Part shown: one piece after another, positions 1 to 9,376 of the stretch
Layout: each line of letters starts with the position of its first letter
Numbering within the stretch: the first letter of the stretch is position 1
NCBI RefSeq assembly: GCF_026409565.1
Contig: NZ_CP112881.1
Location: 2,093,501-2,157,500 of the forward strand
DNA: 64,000 bases
Source of the DNA: Sneathiella aquimaris
GTDB taxonomy: Bacteria; Pseudomonadota; Alphaproteobacteria; Sneathiellales; Sneathiellaceae
Direction: 5' to 3'
The notes under the pieces: model-generated
What the model saw: only the letters and a program-made list of their open reading frames with translations
Told to the model about the DNA's origin: nothing
Databases searched by the model: none
Program-made: the position numbers and the translations under genes

Positions 1-135
1 CTCCATATATTTTTATATTCGAGGACTGACCACAGAAACTCACACCCAGATGATAGTTACTTGGCAGCAACATAACAAACGAATAATTACATATGGTTAA
101 AAAAACTTTTGACGAATAAGATGCTTTGGTCGATT

Positions 136-149
136 GCCTACTAGTAGGC
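136..149. repeat. 14-bp perfect palindrome ahead of the amidase gene
   Basis: The sequence GCCTACTAGTAGGC is a perfect palindrome ending 10 bases before the amidase start codon. It could be a protein-binding site or a small hairpin in the leader. No matching regulator is visible nearby and no second copy was noticed, so its role is unknown. Confidence 0.35.
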
Positions 150-159
150 GTTTTAAGAG

Positions 160-1374
160 ATGTCGTTTTACCAAGGGGTTTGTAGTTTGAGATATAGGCG
201 TGTAACAGGTTTACTGAGTGTTCTGTTGCTTTGTTTTCTTTTCGGTGAAACAGCAATTGCAAAACCAGAAGTGACTTCTGTTCGGCTTGGCTTACACAAA
301 GACAAAACCCGCTTTGTAATGGAGATGTCCGAGAAGCCGGAATACAAAATATTTTTCCTGCCCAACCCCTATCGTATCGTCATTGATATGCAGGAAGTTT
401 CCTGGAAACCGGGGAACAAAAAAGTTCGAAAAACAGGGGTTATCGAAAATTATCGTTACGGGTTGTTTCGTCAAGGTACGTCTCGGGTTGTGCTTGATTT
501 GAACCGCCCTGTTAAGGTCCTTCGAAAAGTAATTCTGCCCCCCTCAGAAGGGAAGCCCTATCGATTTTTCATTGATGTCCAGAAAACCGACCAGTCGACA
601 TTCCAAACCGCCGTAACAGAATCGCGAAAACGTCAGGTAGCGATGACCGTTCCGGCCATTAAAACGGCGCCGCCCCCGAAAAATGAGAAGCAGTTAAACA
701 TTATTATTGATGCCGGGCATGGCGGGATTGACCCAGGGGCTATTGGCAAAAGCGGCGTTTATGAAAAACAGCTTACCTTGGCCGTGGCCCGTAAACTGAA
801 ACAGAAACTTTCGCTGAATAAGCGATATCATATTCTGATGACCCGCTCGAACGACACCTTTGTCAGTTTGCGTGAACGAGTGAATTTTGCCAGAAAGAAC
901 GAAGCAGATCTGTTCATATCCATTCACGCCGATTCTATTGGCCGTTCAGACATCCGCGGATCGACTGTCTATACCCTGTCCGAAAATGCATCGGATGACG
1001 AAGCGGCCGCCCTTGCCAATACGAATAATAAATCGGATGTTATTGCCGGTGTAGATCTGGAAGAACAGGACGATACGGTTCAGGGAATCCTGATTGATCT
1101 TGCGCAGCGGGAGACAATGAATTTTTCGGTAAAATTTGCCAAGATGCTGATCCCGGAAATTGCCCGTTCAGGAATGAAGGTCGGTGGCCATTCTCATAGA
1201 TTTGCAGGATTTCGGGTTTTAAAGGCCCCGGATGTTCCTTCAGTTCTGGTTGAGTTGGGATATCTTTCCAATAAAAAAGATGAACAGATTTTAAAATCCG
1301 AGATTGGTCAACGAAAGCTGGCAAATTCCATTGCATTGGCAATCGATAAGTATTTTGAAGCAATCAAGCCTTAA
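160..1374 (+). CDS. amiC: N-acetylmuramoyl-L-alanine amidase, AmiC type
   Basis: This 404-residue zinc amidase cleaves the bond between MurNAc and the stem peptide and would act in the periplasm during daughter-cell separation. A signal peptide covers about residues 15-34 (cleavage near TAIA). An AMIN domain follows at about 36-145 and an Amidase_3 domain at about 180-400. The zinc ligands H187 (DAGHGG), E202 and H256 (SIHADS) and the catalytic E365 (VELGYLS) are all present. The region at about 275-335 between H256 and E365 is the helical insert typical of EnvC/NlpD-activated amidases, which suggests autoinhibition. The gene precedes PBP1A in the same direction, as is usual in alphaproteobacteria. 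The start ATG has only a weak AAGAG ribosome site, so the exact N-terminus is less sure than the function. Confidence 0.93.
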   Translation: MSFYQGVCSLRYRRVTGLLSVLLLCFLFGETAIAKPEVTSVRLGLHKDKTRFVMEMSEKPEYKIFFLPNPYRIVIDMQEVSWKPGNKKVRKTGVIENYRYGLFRQGTSRVVLDLNRPVKVLRKVILPPSEGKPYRFFIDVQKTDQSTFQTAVTESRKRQVAMTVPAIKTAPPPKNEKQLNIIIDAGHGGIDPGAIGKSGVYEKQLTLAVARKLKQKLSLNKRYHILMTRSNDTFVSLRERVNFARKNEADLFISIHADSIGRSDIRGSTVYTLSENASDDEAAALANTNNKSDVIAGVDLEEQDDTVQGILIDLAQRETMNFSVKFAKMLIPEIARSGMKVGGHSHRFAGFRVLKAPDVPSVLVELGYLSNKKDEQILKSEIGQRKLANSIALAIDKYFEAIKP

Positions 1375-1487
1375 AATCGCCACTCGGAACGCTAATATTA
1401 GCAATATAAACGAAAAATAGACAAAGTTGCCGTTAAGTATGCAAACGATAAAAAACGCAGGCGTTCCTTTGTTAAGTGTTGAGCTCT

Positions 1488-3923
1488 ATGAATAGATTTT
1501 TGAAAATATTTTTGATTTTATCTGGTTTGGGTCTGCTGGGTCTTTTGATCGGTGTCAGTGCGATTTTTTACGGGTTCTGGCATTTCGGCAAAGGGTTACC
1601 CAATTACGACCAGCTTGCTGGCTACGAACCTCCCGTTATGACACGGGTTCACGCCGCAGACGGTAGCCTGATTGCGGAATATGCGCGCCAACGACGACTT
1701 TTTGTCCCCGTGGATGCTATTCCAAAAAAGGTAAAACAAGCTTTTCTTGCAGCAGAAGATCAAAATTTCTACGAACATATCGGAATTGATTTTCAAGGCA
1801 TTGCCCGCGCCTTCTTCGTGAACCTTAAAAATTTGGGGCAGGGGCGTCGCTTGGTTGGCGCGTCAACAATTACCCAGCAGGTCGCAAAAAATATGCTGCT
1901 GACCAACGAAGTATCCTATGAACGCAAGGCAAAGGAAGCGATCCTTGCCATCCGTGTCGAACGGATCCTGCCGAAAGATCGCATTCTGGAACTGTATTTA
2001 AACGAAATTTATCTGGGACATCGGGCGTATGGTGTCGCGGCGGCGGCCCTGTACTATTTCGACAAATCGCTGAATGACCTGACGATCGCCGAAGCGGCGT
2101 ATCTGGGGGCGCTTCCAAAGGCTCCGAACAATTATAGTCCCTTCCGATACCCGGAACGGGCACTTGCGCGCCGGAACTGGGTTATTTCCAGAATGCTGGA
2201 TGAAAAGTTCATTACTGCGGAAGAGGCGGAGAATGCAACAAATCAGCCTTTGAATGTAAAGCAGGGCGGCGACGCACAGGTCATAGAAGCAAAATGGTTC
2301 GTTGAGGAGGTACGCCGGGAACTCTATACGCTTTACGGTGTGGAAGGCTTATATGACGGGGGCCTGTCTGTTCGAACAACCATGCAGACCTCCTTACAGA
2401 AAATTGGCGAGAAGGCGCTTCGTGAAGGCCTCCGGCGGTATGACCGCCGCCACGGTTGGCGCGGTCCGATTGCTCAGATCAAACCTGAAGAAAACTGGAT
2501 TGAACAGCTTAAATCGGTGTCCCCACCCAAAGGTCTCGGGAACTGGAAATTAGCTGTCGTCCTTGAAATGAGCAAAAATGAAGTAGCCATCGGATTTGAC
2601 ACGGGTGCACAAGGTCGGATCGAATTGCAGGACATGAAATGGGCACGGCCATGGCTGAAAGATCAACGGGTTGGTCCGGGCGTTTCAAAAGCATCCGATG
2701 TTGTCGCCGTCGGAGATGTGATTACTGTGACCCCAATAACCGGAGAACGGGCGAAAGAAGGGCTTTATAGCCTGGAACAGATACCTGATATTTCGGGCGG
2801 ACTGGTGGCGATGGATCCGCATACAGGGCGCGTTCTGGCACTTGTTGGTGGATGGGATGCTGACGCGTCAGAATTCAACCGTGCCGTTCAGGCGCGCCGC
2901 CAACCCGGATCCTCGTTCAAGCCCTTCGTCTATGCAGCCGCATTGGATAACGGCTTTACACCAGCCAGCAAAGTCATGGATGGCCCATTCGTTTTGAACC
3001 AGGAAAACGGCGACCGATGGAAACCGTCCAACTATACAAAGAAATTTTACGGCCCCAGTACCTTGCGTCTGGGCCTTGAAAAATCCAGAAACCTTATGAC
3101 GGTTCGATTGGCGCGTTCAATTGGAATGGCTACCGTTGCCGATTATGCTGAACGATTTGGCATCCACGATAATCTTCAGGAAACCCTGGCCATGTCATTA
3201 GGCGCAATGGAAACAACTCTGTTAAGGATGACAACGGCGTATTCCGAACTGGTAAATGGGGGTAAGGAAATTGCACCAACCCTGATCGACCGCGTTCAAA
3301 ACCGCCGCGGTATTTCCATCTACCAGCATGAAACGCGGGCCTGCACCGGCTGTCGTGCCAGCCGCTGGCAGGATCAGGAAGAACCGGAAATTGAAGATAA
3401 TCGCAAACAGATTATTTCTCCTGCAACAGCCTATCAGGTTGTCTCTATGCTGGAAGGTGTTGTGCAAAGAGGAACGGGGCGTAAGGTTTCTGTCATCAAG
3501 AAGCCACTGGCCGGAAAAACAGGGACTACCAATGAAGCGCGGGATGCTTGGTTTGTCGGTTTTTCGCCAGATCTGGCTGTTGGTATCTATATCGGATTTG
3601 ACACACCTAAAACGTTAGGCCCCAAAGAAGGCGGCGGCGGGGTCGCTTCTCCCGTTTTCCGGGATTTCATGCAGGAAGCCCTGAAAGATAAATCTGCTAT
3701 TCCTTTTCGGGTGCCGGAAGGTATCCGTCTGGTTCGGGTTAATCAGACAACTGGAATGCCGGCAACCGCTGGTGACAGAGAGGTCATCCTTGAAGCCTTT
3801 AAAACATCGGATGCCATCAAGGCCAATTCAGTACTCGATGGGTCAGATGGGGGTGGTCTTTCGATCATTTCCAACGATTTACCAAAAAATCCGGCAACAC
3901 ATGGCACAGGTGGTCTTTACTGA
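1488..3923 (+). CDS. mrcA: penicillin-binding protein 1A (bifunctional transglycosylase/transpeptidase)
   Basis: This 811-residue class A PBP polymerises glycan strands and cross-links peptides in the inner membrane. It has one N-terminal membrane helix (about residues 4-28). The GT51 domain carries E90 in EDQNFYEH, the GASTITQQ motif and the RILELYLNEIYLG motif. The transpeptidase has all three active-site motifs: SxxK at S475-K478, SRN at 533-535 and KTGT at 677-680. An OB-like insert lies between the two domains, as in PBP1A. An in-frame GTG at 1476 would add four residues, but ATG 1488 has a GAG ribosome site five bases upstream and is preferred. The symbol mrcA (ponA) follows the E. coli family name. 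Confidence 0.95.
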   Translation: MNRFLKIFLILSGLGLLGLLIGVSAIFYGFWHFGKGLPNYDQLAGYEPPVMTRVHAADGSLIAEYARQRRLFVPVDAIPKKVKQAFLAAEDQNFYEHIGIDFQGIARAFFVNLKNLGQGRRLVGASTITQQVAKNMLLTNEVSYERKAKEAILAIRVERILPKDRILELYLNEIYLGHRAYGVAAAALYYFDKSLNDLTIAEAAYLGALPKAPNNYSPFRYPERALARRNWVISRMLDEKFITAEEAENATNQPLNVKQGGDAQVIEAKWFVEEVRRELYTLYGVEGLYDGGLSVRTTMQTSLQKIGEKALREGLRRYDRRHGWRGPIAQIKPEENWIEQLKSVSPPKGLGNWKLAVVLEMSKNEVAIGFDTGAQGRIELQDMKWARPWLKDQRVGPGVSKASDVVAVGDVITVTPITGERAKEGLYSLEQIPDISGGLVAMDPHTGRVLALVGGWDADASEFNRAVQARRQPGSSFKPFVYAAALDNGFTPASKVMDGPFVLNQENGDRWKPSNYTKKFYGPSTLRLGLEKSRNLMTVRLARSIGMATVADYAERFGIHDNLQETLAMSLGAMETTLLRMTTAYSELVNGGKEIAPTLIDRVQNRRGISIYQHETRACTGCRASRWQDQEEPEIEDNRKQIISPATAYQVVSMLEGVVQRGTGRKVSVIKKPLAGKTGTTNEARDAWFVGFSPDLAVGIYIGFDTPKTLGPKEGGGGVASPVFRDFMQEALKDKSAIPFRVPEGIRLVRVNQTTGMPATAGDREVILEAFKTSDAIKANSVLDGSDGGGLSIISNDLPKNPATHGTGGLY

Positions 3924-3984
3924 TCGACAACTAACCATTAGTTTCTCAAACCAAATCGAAATTCAAGAATGAAGTGGAATGAAC

Positions 3985-5092
3985 ATGCGCGCCGAACATC
4001 AGGCCGTTGTTGATGAAATCAAGCAGGCATTAGGACTGCTGAGGAGGCATCTTTGACTGGGAAAACGCGACAAGACGCCTCGAAGAATTAAACTCGCTTG
4101 TTGAAGATCCTGATCTTTGGAACGACTCGTCCAAAGCACAGGCTTTGATGCGGGAACGAACCAATCTGGATACCGCCATTACCGCCTATAACCGAATTGT
4201 ACAGGATCTGGACGATACGGTAGAGCTGATGGAGCTTTCAGAGATGGAGGACGACGAAGAAACTCTTGGCGAAGCGGCTGAAGCCCTGCGTGAGTTGCAG
4301 GTTGAGGTGGATAAACGACGCCTCGAGAGTATGCTTTCCGGTGAAGTGGACGGAAACGACTGCTATCTTGAAATCCATGCTGGGGCGGGGGGAACCGAGT
4401 CTCAGGATTGGACCCAGATTTTGCTGCGTATGTATATGCGTTGGGCGGAACAGCATGGCTGTAAGGTTAAAACACTTGAAGAAAGTGCGGGCGAAGAGGC
4501 GGGCCTCAAGTCCGTAACGATCGAGATTTCCGGTGAGAATGCCTACGGATGGCTGAAAACGGAATCTGGTGTTCACCGGCTTGTCAGGATATCTCCGTTT
4601 GATTCTAATGCGCGTCGCCATACCAGCTTTTCCTCGGTCGGTGTTTTTCCTGTGATCGATGACGATATTGACATCGAAATTGAAGAAAAAGATCTGCGTA
4701 TTGATACATATCGCGCGTCTGGCGCCGGTGGACAGCACGTGAACAGAACCGAGTCGGCGATCCGGATTACGCATATTCCGACAAATGTTGTGGTTCAATG
4801 CCAAAACGACCGTTCACAGCACAAAAACAAGGCCTCTGCCATGAAAATGCTGAAGTCTCGTTTATATGAGTTGGAACTTCAAAAACGTGAAGAAGCGGCA
4901 CAGGAAACCCGAGGTCAGCAAACAGATATTGGTTGGGGGCATCAGATCCGATCTTATGTGCTTCACCCCTATCAAATGGTCAAGGATTTGAGAACCGGTG
5001 TCGAAAAAGGCAACGCGCAGGGTGTTCTGGATGGCGATCTGGATGATTATCTTGCCGCCGCGTTATCCCAACGGGTAGGCGACGGAGAGTAA
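3985..5092 (+). CDS. prfB: peptide chain release factor 2, programmed +1 frameshift
   Basis: RF2 reads UGA and UAA stop codons and releases the finished peptide. The gene is in two frames. Residues 1-23 run from ATG 3985 to CTT at 4051-4053, followed by an in-frame TGA at 4054-4056. A +1 slip then continues with GAC at 4055. An AGGAGG element at 4042-4047 sits three bases before CTT, the classic geometry of the autoregulatory prfB shift. The joined product is 368 residues. It has the RF2 anticodon-like SPF tripeptide at 203-205 and GGQ at 248-250, matching E. coli positions within two residues. An in-frame ATG at 3979 is an alternative start; the MRAE start resembles other alphaproteobacterial RF2 proteins. 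Confidence 0.96.
4042..4056 (+). promoter_or_regulatory. prfB +1 frameshift signal
   Basis: An internal Shine-Dalgarno AGGAGG, a three-base spacer, CTT and then the recoded stop TGA followed by C. When RF2 is scarce, termination at this TGA is slow and the ribosome slips from CTT to TTT, restoring the main frame. All elements are visible in the sequence. Confidence 0.95.
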
Positions 5093-5099
5093 AAGATGT

Positions 5100-5130
5100 G
5101 GGGCCAGCGATGAGTCAAATGGCTGGTCCC
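5100..5130. terminator. hairpin between convergent prfB and solute-binding gene
   Basis: Nine-base arms at 5100-5108 and 5122-5130 pair with one G-U and a 13-base loop. There is no clear T-run on either side, so it may be a weak or Rho-assisted terminator for the two converging genes. Confidence 0.4.
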
Positions 5131-5131
5131 G

Positions 5132-5872
5132 CTAATTCACGGTTAGATATTCCGCCCGAATTCTACTATACAAACCGGATGATTTTATCGCCCGTAATCC
5201 ACGATTAAACTCTTTTAGAACGCGGTCCCCGTCAGGGATCTTTCTGGAAATACAGACATAATTTGGCTGGGTAGAGATTTCCGAATAATCCAGCGGCAGC
5301 TCTAATCCCATCAAATTCAAATCATATAAGATTATATCGCGATACGCGTATATATTCTTAACCCGGTCACTTTCCAGCATCCGGATCAATTGTATTTCGT
5401 CTTTTACACCGACATTTTCTACGTCATGATCATTAAGTTCTTTTTGCAGCACATACCCGGTTATGGTTGCAACTGTTTGCCCTTTCAGCTTGGAAAGGCC
5501 GTTGATTGACTGCTCCGCATTCTTTTTTTTGCGAAAAACACCCTGACTGATATTGCCAAGCATATCTGAAAAGAAAAAGCTGGTTTCCCGTTCTTCGCGA
5601 TAACTGCACCCACATAAAGCGTCATAATCACCGTTTTTCACGAGTGCCATGGCGCGAGAAAACGGAAAAAAATCAAACGATACTTTTCTGCCTTGGTTAG
5701 CCAATGCCGCTTTAATAACATCGACGTTCATACCCGAGGCGGTTTGCTGTTTAAAGTTATAGGGAGGGAAATGATTACAGGCGAATTTCAGGTCCGGTTT
5801 TGTTTCAGACGCAGAAACAACAGAAACAAACCCTGAAGTGATCAACCCAATTAAAAATAGTACTCTTTTCAT
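5132..5872 (-). CDS. periplasmic solute-binding protein, family 3 (amino-acid-binding type)
   Basis: About 246 residues from the preferred start. A signal peptide (MKRVLFLIGLI... to VSAS) is followed by a type II periplasmic binding fold with the usual opening LKFACNHFPPYNF and the GMNVDVIKA stretch. Such proteins capture amino acids or similar small ligands for ABC importers, or act as sensors. No permease or ATPase gene lies next to it, so it is an orphan binding protein and the ligand cannot be told. A longer in-frame start at 5923 would add 17 residues ahead of the signal peptide, which seems less likely. It converges on prfB. Confidence 0.8.
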   Translation of the reverse strand: MKRVLFLIGLITSGFVSVVSASETKPDLKFACNHFPPYNFKQQTASGMNVDVIKAALANQGRKVSFDFFPFSRAMALVKNGDYDALCGCSYREERETSFFFSDMLGNISQGVFRKKKNAEQSINGLSKLKGQTVATITGYVLQKELNDHDVENVGVKDEIQLIRMLESDRVKNIYAYRDIILYDLNLMGLELPLDYSEISTQPNYVCISRKIPDGDRVLKEFNRGLRAIKSSGLYSRIRAEYLTVN

Positions 5873-5923
5873 GCAACTGCCGATCACTATGTAAGTTTCA
5901 TATATGACATGCCGTTCATTCAT

Positions 5924-6829
5924 TATTCTTCATTTTTATTACATTTTCCAGTAATTTTTTTCATCTCTATCTTCTGTATACCTCACTATATTTTAAACGA
6001 TCGCTTATAAGTAGTTGATATTAAATTAATAAAATTAAGGCAAAAAGCACTCGATTATTGAATTTATAATATTATGATAATACTGATATTACAAAAAGTT
6101 ACATTTTAGATGCGCGTTAAAGATGTGCATTTTTGATGAGGCAGGCTGTTGTGACCAATAAAAAAGTCGAAAAATTTAATCCTTAACACAAACGCTTATT
6201 AGGAAAGAACGAAATGGGGTATTCGAGATCATGAATTTTGATTTATCCTTCACCCTCATGGGGATATGGCATTTCTCCACGTACCAATTAGAATAAAAAC
6301 CAGAAAAGACCGCGAATATTTTATTCGCACATCTATTCAGGCCCGCCTATTTGACGGCATGGAAACTCCCAATCTTCTCAAACCTGACTTAAAATACCAG
6401 AGGTTGGATAAACGGGCGCCCTATCGTTGATTATAAAAACTACAAAATGCTGAATATTTTCCGTGTCTCTTATTGGTCATATAAGGCGTCATGGGCCGTG
6501 GAATGGGATTGCTTTTTTTTACGAGCAGGGATGTCCTGAAGCCATTCGTTCCTCCAATTTTTTTAAATCCGGTTGTTTGGGCATGCCTGCGGGGCTCCGG
6601 TATTTTGGTACTCCCTCTGGAATTGAATTAGGTGCCCTCTCGCGTGACAGAAAGCCAGGACTGCGCGAATTTTATCCCGCGTTCTCCAAGTCGAGTGTCA
6701 CAACACCGCTTTTATGGCCTTCACGATTAAGGAACTGGGGCGTAACACACACTTGCAATGCGTTTTCAAACGGGCCCGAAAAGCGTCGGTCAATTACCCG
6801 CCAGGCAAACCGGCAGGGTTTATGTCACC
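5924..6829. other. gene-poor, AT-rich gap of about 0.9 kb
   Basis: The first 300 bases are strongly AT-rich and hold no convincing reading frame. From about 6266 onward there are short protein-like frames on the plus strand (see the 54-codon frame at 6266-6430), with apparent continuation in a shifted frame up to about 6540. A 146-codon frame starting at 6463 runs into the 3' end of the neighbouring gene and has no ribosome site. I recognise no family. The stretch may be decayed coding DNA plus promoter sequence for the solute-binding gene. Confidence 0.5.
6266..6430 (+). CDS. possible small basic protein, or gene remnant
   Basis: A 54-codon frame beginning MAFLHVPIRIKT and ending KRAPYR. 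It is rich in Arg and Lys and has a GGGG run just ahead of the ATG as a poor ribosome site. A second open stretch in the +1 frame, beginning near 6393 and reading GWINGRPIVDYK, overlaps its end and continues to a stop near 6540. That pattern is what a frameshifted old gene would leave. No family is recognised, and chance is a serious alternative. Confidence 0.25.
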   Translation: MAFLHVPIRIKTRKDREYFIRTSIQARLFDGMETPNLLKPDLKYQRLDKRAPYR

Positions 6830-7804
6830 TTAAGGGCTACTCTTTTTACTGTACCAGTAGCGAAAGAAAGTCTTATCGGAAACACGCAGAACATAGAAAC
6901 TGACAGGAAGGATCAGCAGGATTGAAATGACAAGTCGGCCAACCAGAACACCACTCCAATGCCCACCATAGGCAATTGCAATAATCGTATCTTCAATCAG
7001 GCTATGACACAGCCCCATAAAAATCATGGAGATAAATATACTTCTCGGCTGAAGGGCCCCTTTTTCGACTTCGCGTAAGATGAGCGCGCCTCCAAAAGAA
7101 AGGCCCAGCAATATTCCAATCATCGCAAGGGGGGCCGCATTTGGTCCGACCCCCATGAGGCGCAGCGCGGGTGTTAAGGCCCGGGTGATAAGCTTTGTAA
7201 TACCAAGAAATTCCAGAACACGAAGCAGGGTGATCAAAAAGACGAGAACACCGAAAACTGAAATGAGACCGGTAAGGGAAGAGATTCCCCACGCCATCCA
7301 GCTGGTATCACCCGTCTGGTTTTCCGCCGTGATCAATATGGTTGCCGGACCATCAAGAGCGCCAAAAAACTGATAGACCACATGCATTATCCAACCATAA
7401 AATCCCGCGGCAAAAACCCGAGTGAAAATGGAAAAAACAAGCGGTGTGCCGGTCTTTTTTACGATCGTCTGTTCCACGGGAAGGGCATGCGCAAAAAGGA
7501 GCATTCCTGCCAGAACGGTCATATTTTCAACAGTAAGATCCAAACCGGGGGCCAAGGTAACAAGGGCAGCCCCGGCACCATAAAGGCCCACAATCAGATT
7601 GGTCGCCAAAACAAGGGAAAGCTCAGCTGGAAGGCCGAACACAGACATTATAGGTGCGCACCATTTACTAATGATTTCCACGACGCCCAAACGAACACCG
7701 ATTTCAACAATAACCATGACGGGAACCATGATTTTCAACAGTCCCCAATAGACAATGAAACTTTCCTGGAAAATTTCCGTTAATGCCTTAAGCATCGCAT
7801 TCAT
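6830..7804 (-). CDS. membrane protein with nucleoside-recognition (Gate) domains
   Basis: About 324 residues, very hydrophobic, with roughly eight membrane segments. Two Gate-type halves are suggested by the ENMTVLAGMLLFAHALPVEQ stretch in the first half and a GALILREVEKG...FISMIFMGLCHSLIEDT stretch in the second. The family (PF07670, including SpmA/SpmB- and YjiH-like proteins) is linked to transport but the substrate is usually unknown. TTG 7813 is in frame, but ATG 7804 has an AAGG ribosome site ten bases upstream and is preferred. It directly follows the esterase gene (stop at 7810), so the two are probably co-transcribed. Confidence 0.75.
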   Translation of the reverse strand: MNAMLKALTEIFQESFIVYWGLLKIMVPVMVIVEIGVRLGVVEIISKWCAPIMSVFGLPAELSLVLATNLIVGLYGAGAALVTLAPGLDLTVENMTVLAGMLLFAHALPVEQTIVKKTGTPLVFSIFTRVFAAGFYGWIMHVVYQFFGALDGPATILITAENQTGDTSWMAWGISSLTGLISVFGVLVFLITLLRVLEFLGITKLITRALTPALRLMGVGPNAAPLAMIGILLGLSFGGALILREVEKGALQPRSIFISMIFMGLCHSLIEDTIIAIAYGGHWSGVLVGRLVISILLILPVSFYVLRVSDKTFFRYWYSKKSSP

Positions 7805-7809
7805 CGCAA

Positions 7810-8841
7810 TCAAACCTTGGAAAATACAGTTTTCAAGGTGTCTGCAGAGGTCCGAATTGCTTCATCTCCCTTTTCCAATAAACCGCTTAGCGACATAAAG
7901 CCATGTACCATGCCTTCATACCGGATAACGCCCATGGGAACCCCGGATTCTTTTAAACGTTTGGCATAATCTTCTGCCTCATCTCGCAACGGATCAAATC
8001 CTGCGGTAATGATCAGGGCGGGCGCAAGCCCTTCAAGATCTTCCTTCAATCCCGGTGAGGCTCTTTCATCATTCCAAAGGTCGGGATCAGGAAGATAGTG
8101 TCCTCTATACCAATGCATTCGCTCCGCTGTTAGGAAAAACCCATTTGCAAATGTGCGATGGCTGGGTGCCGTAAAGTTGGCGTCTGTCGTGGGGTAAAGC
8201 AATAACTGAAATACGGGCGAGGGGGTACCATTGCGCAGTGTATCCTGTGCAACGACTGCCGCCAGGTTACCGCCAGAACTATCGCCGCCGACAGCAACCT
8301 TTCCGGTATCCAGACCTTTCGACTGGCCGTTCAAACGAGCCCAGTCATAGGCAGCGTAGGCATCATCTACAGCAGCAGGAAAAGGACTTTCCGGGGCCAG
8401 ATGGTAATCAACGGATAAAACAGCAAAACCGCCAAATTGAACAAGGCGCCGGCAAAGCCCGTCATGTGAGTTAATTGACCCCCGAATAAACCCACCCCCA
8501 TGATAATAAACCAGAACCGGAAGCAGGCTGTTATCAGTTTCTGGTTTATACAAACGGACAGGGATGTCGCCTAAGGGACCGTCAATGGTGAAATCTTCTA
8601 TAGACCCTATGTGCACTGCCTCACCAGACAGCAAGTCAGAAAGGTTCTCCATTTGCAGCCGTGCGTTTTCAACGGTTTCCTCTTCAATAGGGAGGCTTTG
8701 TTTTTCAACGATGGAACACAAAAACTGTGCCTTTGCGTTCAGGAGTTGTTTGTCCTTTTTGATCCGCCGGGCAATATATAAAAGATTGAACAACCCATCG
8801 GGTAACGACGCAATGATTTTCACTAGTTTTTCTTGATTCAC
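7810..8841 (-). CDS. alpha/beta hydrolase, hormone-sensitive-lipase (family IV) esterase
   Basis: A 343-residue carboxylesterase. The oxyanion motif HGGG is at 114-117, the nucleophile S188 is in GDSSGG, and the likely acid D283 (DPLRDE) and H313 (VHGF) complete the triad. About 80 N-terminal residues form the cap region. There is no signal peptide, so it is probably cytoplasmic. Family members hydrolyse short- to medium-chain acyl esters; the natural substrate is unknown. The downstream gate-domain membrane protein begins at its stop codon. Confidence 0.88.
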   Translation of the reverse strand: MNQEKLVKIIASLPDGLFNLLYIARRIKKDKQLLNAKAQFLCSIVEKQSLPIEEETVENARLQMENLSDLLSGEAVHIGSIEDFTIDGPLGDIPVRLYKPETDNSLLPVLVYYHGGGFIRGSINSHDGLCRRLVQFGGFAVLSVDYHLAPESPFPAAVDDAYAAYDWARLNGQSKGLDTGKVAVGGDSSGGNLAAVVAQDTLRNGTPSPVFQLLLYPTTDANFTAPSHRTFANGFFLTAERMHWYRGHYLPDPDLWNDERASPGLKEDLEGLAPALIITAGFDPLRDEAEDYAKRLKESGVPMGVIRYEGMVHGFMSLSGLLEKGDEAIRTSADTLKTVFSKV

Positions 8842-8953
8842 ATTGCCCCCCAGAGTGCAAATTCCCTCATTTTCTGTGGGCAGAGTAGATTATTTTTTAA
8901 AGACATCAACGTATTTTCGTCGAAATGTCAGGGGGATCTTTCGAATTTAGGTC

Positions 8954-8986
8954 AAAAAAAACGGCGCTCTACCGCACCGTTTTTTG
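8954..8986 (-). terminator. intrinsic terminator after grxD
   Basis: Seven-base arms (8961-8967 and 8974-8980, one G-U pair) extended by A/T runs, with a six-base loop. Read on the minus strand the stem is followed by a run of seven T. It lies just past the grxD stop codon and would end the purSQL-bolA-grxD transcript. Confidence 0.8.
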
Positions 8987-9006
8987 ATCTCGTCAGGTAT
9001 AGGCAA

Positions 9007-9345
9007 TTAAGCAGTTGCTTTGGCAACATTCTTTTCTTCAAGAATGCCCTGCAATTCCCCTGTTTCAAACATTTCGCGCATAATGTCGCAACCGCCAAGA
9101 AACTCGCCTTTTACATAAAGCTGAGGGATGGTTGGCCATTCACTATATTGTTTTATGCCGTCACGAATGCTGGGATCACTGAGGACATCAATGCTGTGAA
9201 ACTTGACATTCAGGTGCGATAAAATCTGAACCGCTGTCGCTGAAAAACCGCATTGCGGGAAGATTGCCGTCCCTTTCATGAACAGGACAACATCGTTCGA
9301 GGACACTTCCTGTTTAATCCGTTCTTCGGTAGCTTGATCAAGCAT
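9007..9345 (-). CDS. grxD: monothiol glutaredoxin, Grx4/GrxD type
   Basis: A 112-residue CGFS glutaredoxin with the active site C32-G-F-S35 in PQCGFSATAVQ. These proteins carry a bridging [2Fe-2S] cluster with glutathione and pass clusters on, often as a heterodimer with BolA. Here the bolA gene lies immediately upstream in the same operon, which supports that partnership. The start has an AAGGA ribosome site. Confidence 0.95.
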   Translation of the reverse strand: MLDQATEERIKQEVSSNDVVLFMKGTAIFPQCGFSATAVQILSHLNVKFHSIDVLSDPSIRDGIKQYSEWPTIPQLYVKGEFLGGCDIMREMFETGELQGILEEKNVAKATA

Positions 9346-9376
9346 TTGTAAGTCCTTCTTAAACTATTAACGTAAT

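Noticed and set aside
4238-4804. 188-codon frame antisense to prfB
   Set aside because: Mirror frame of a conserved gene; no start signal or family match.
6463-6903. 146-codon plus-strand frame in the large gap
   Set aside because: No ribosome site, odd composition, and its end overlaps the well-supported gate-domain gene on the other strand; not reported as a gene.
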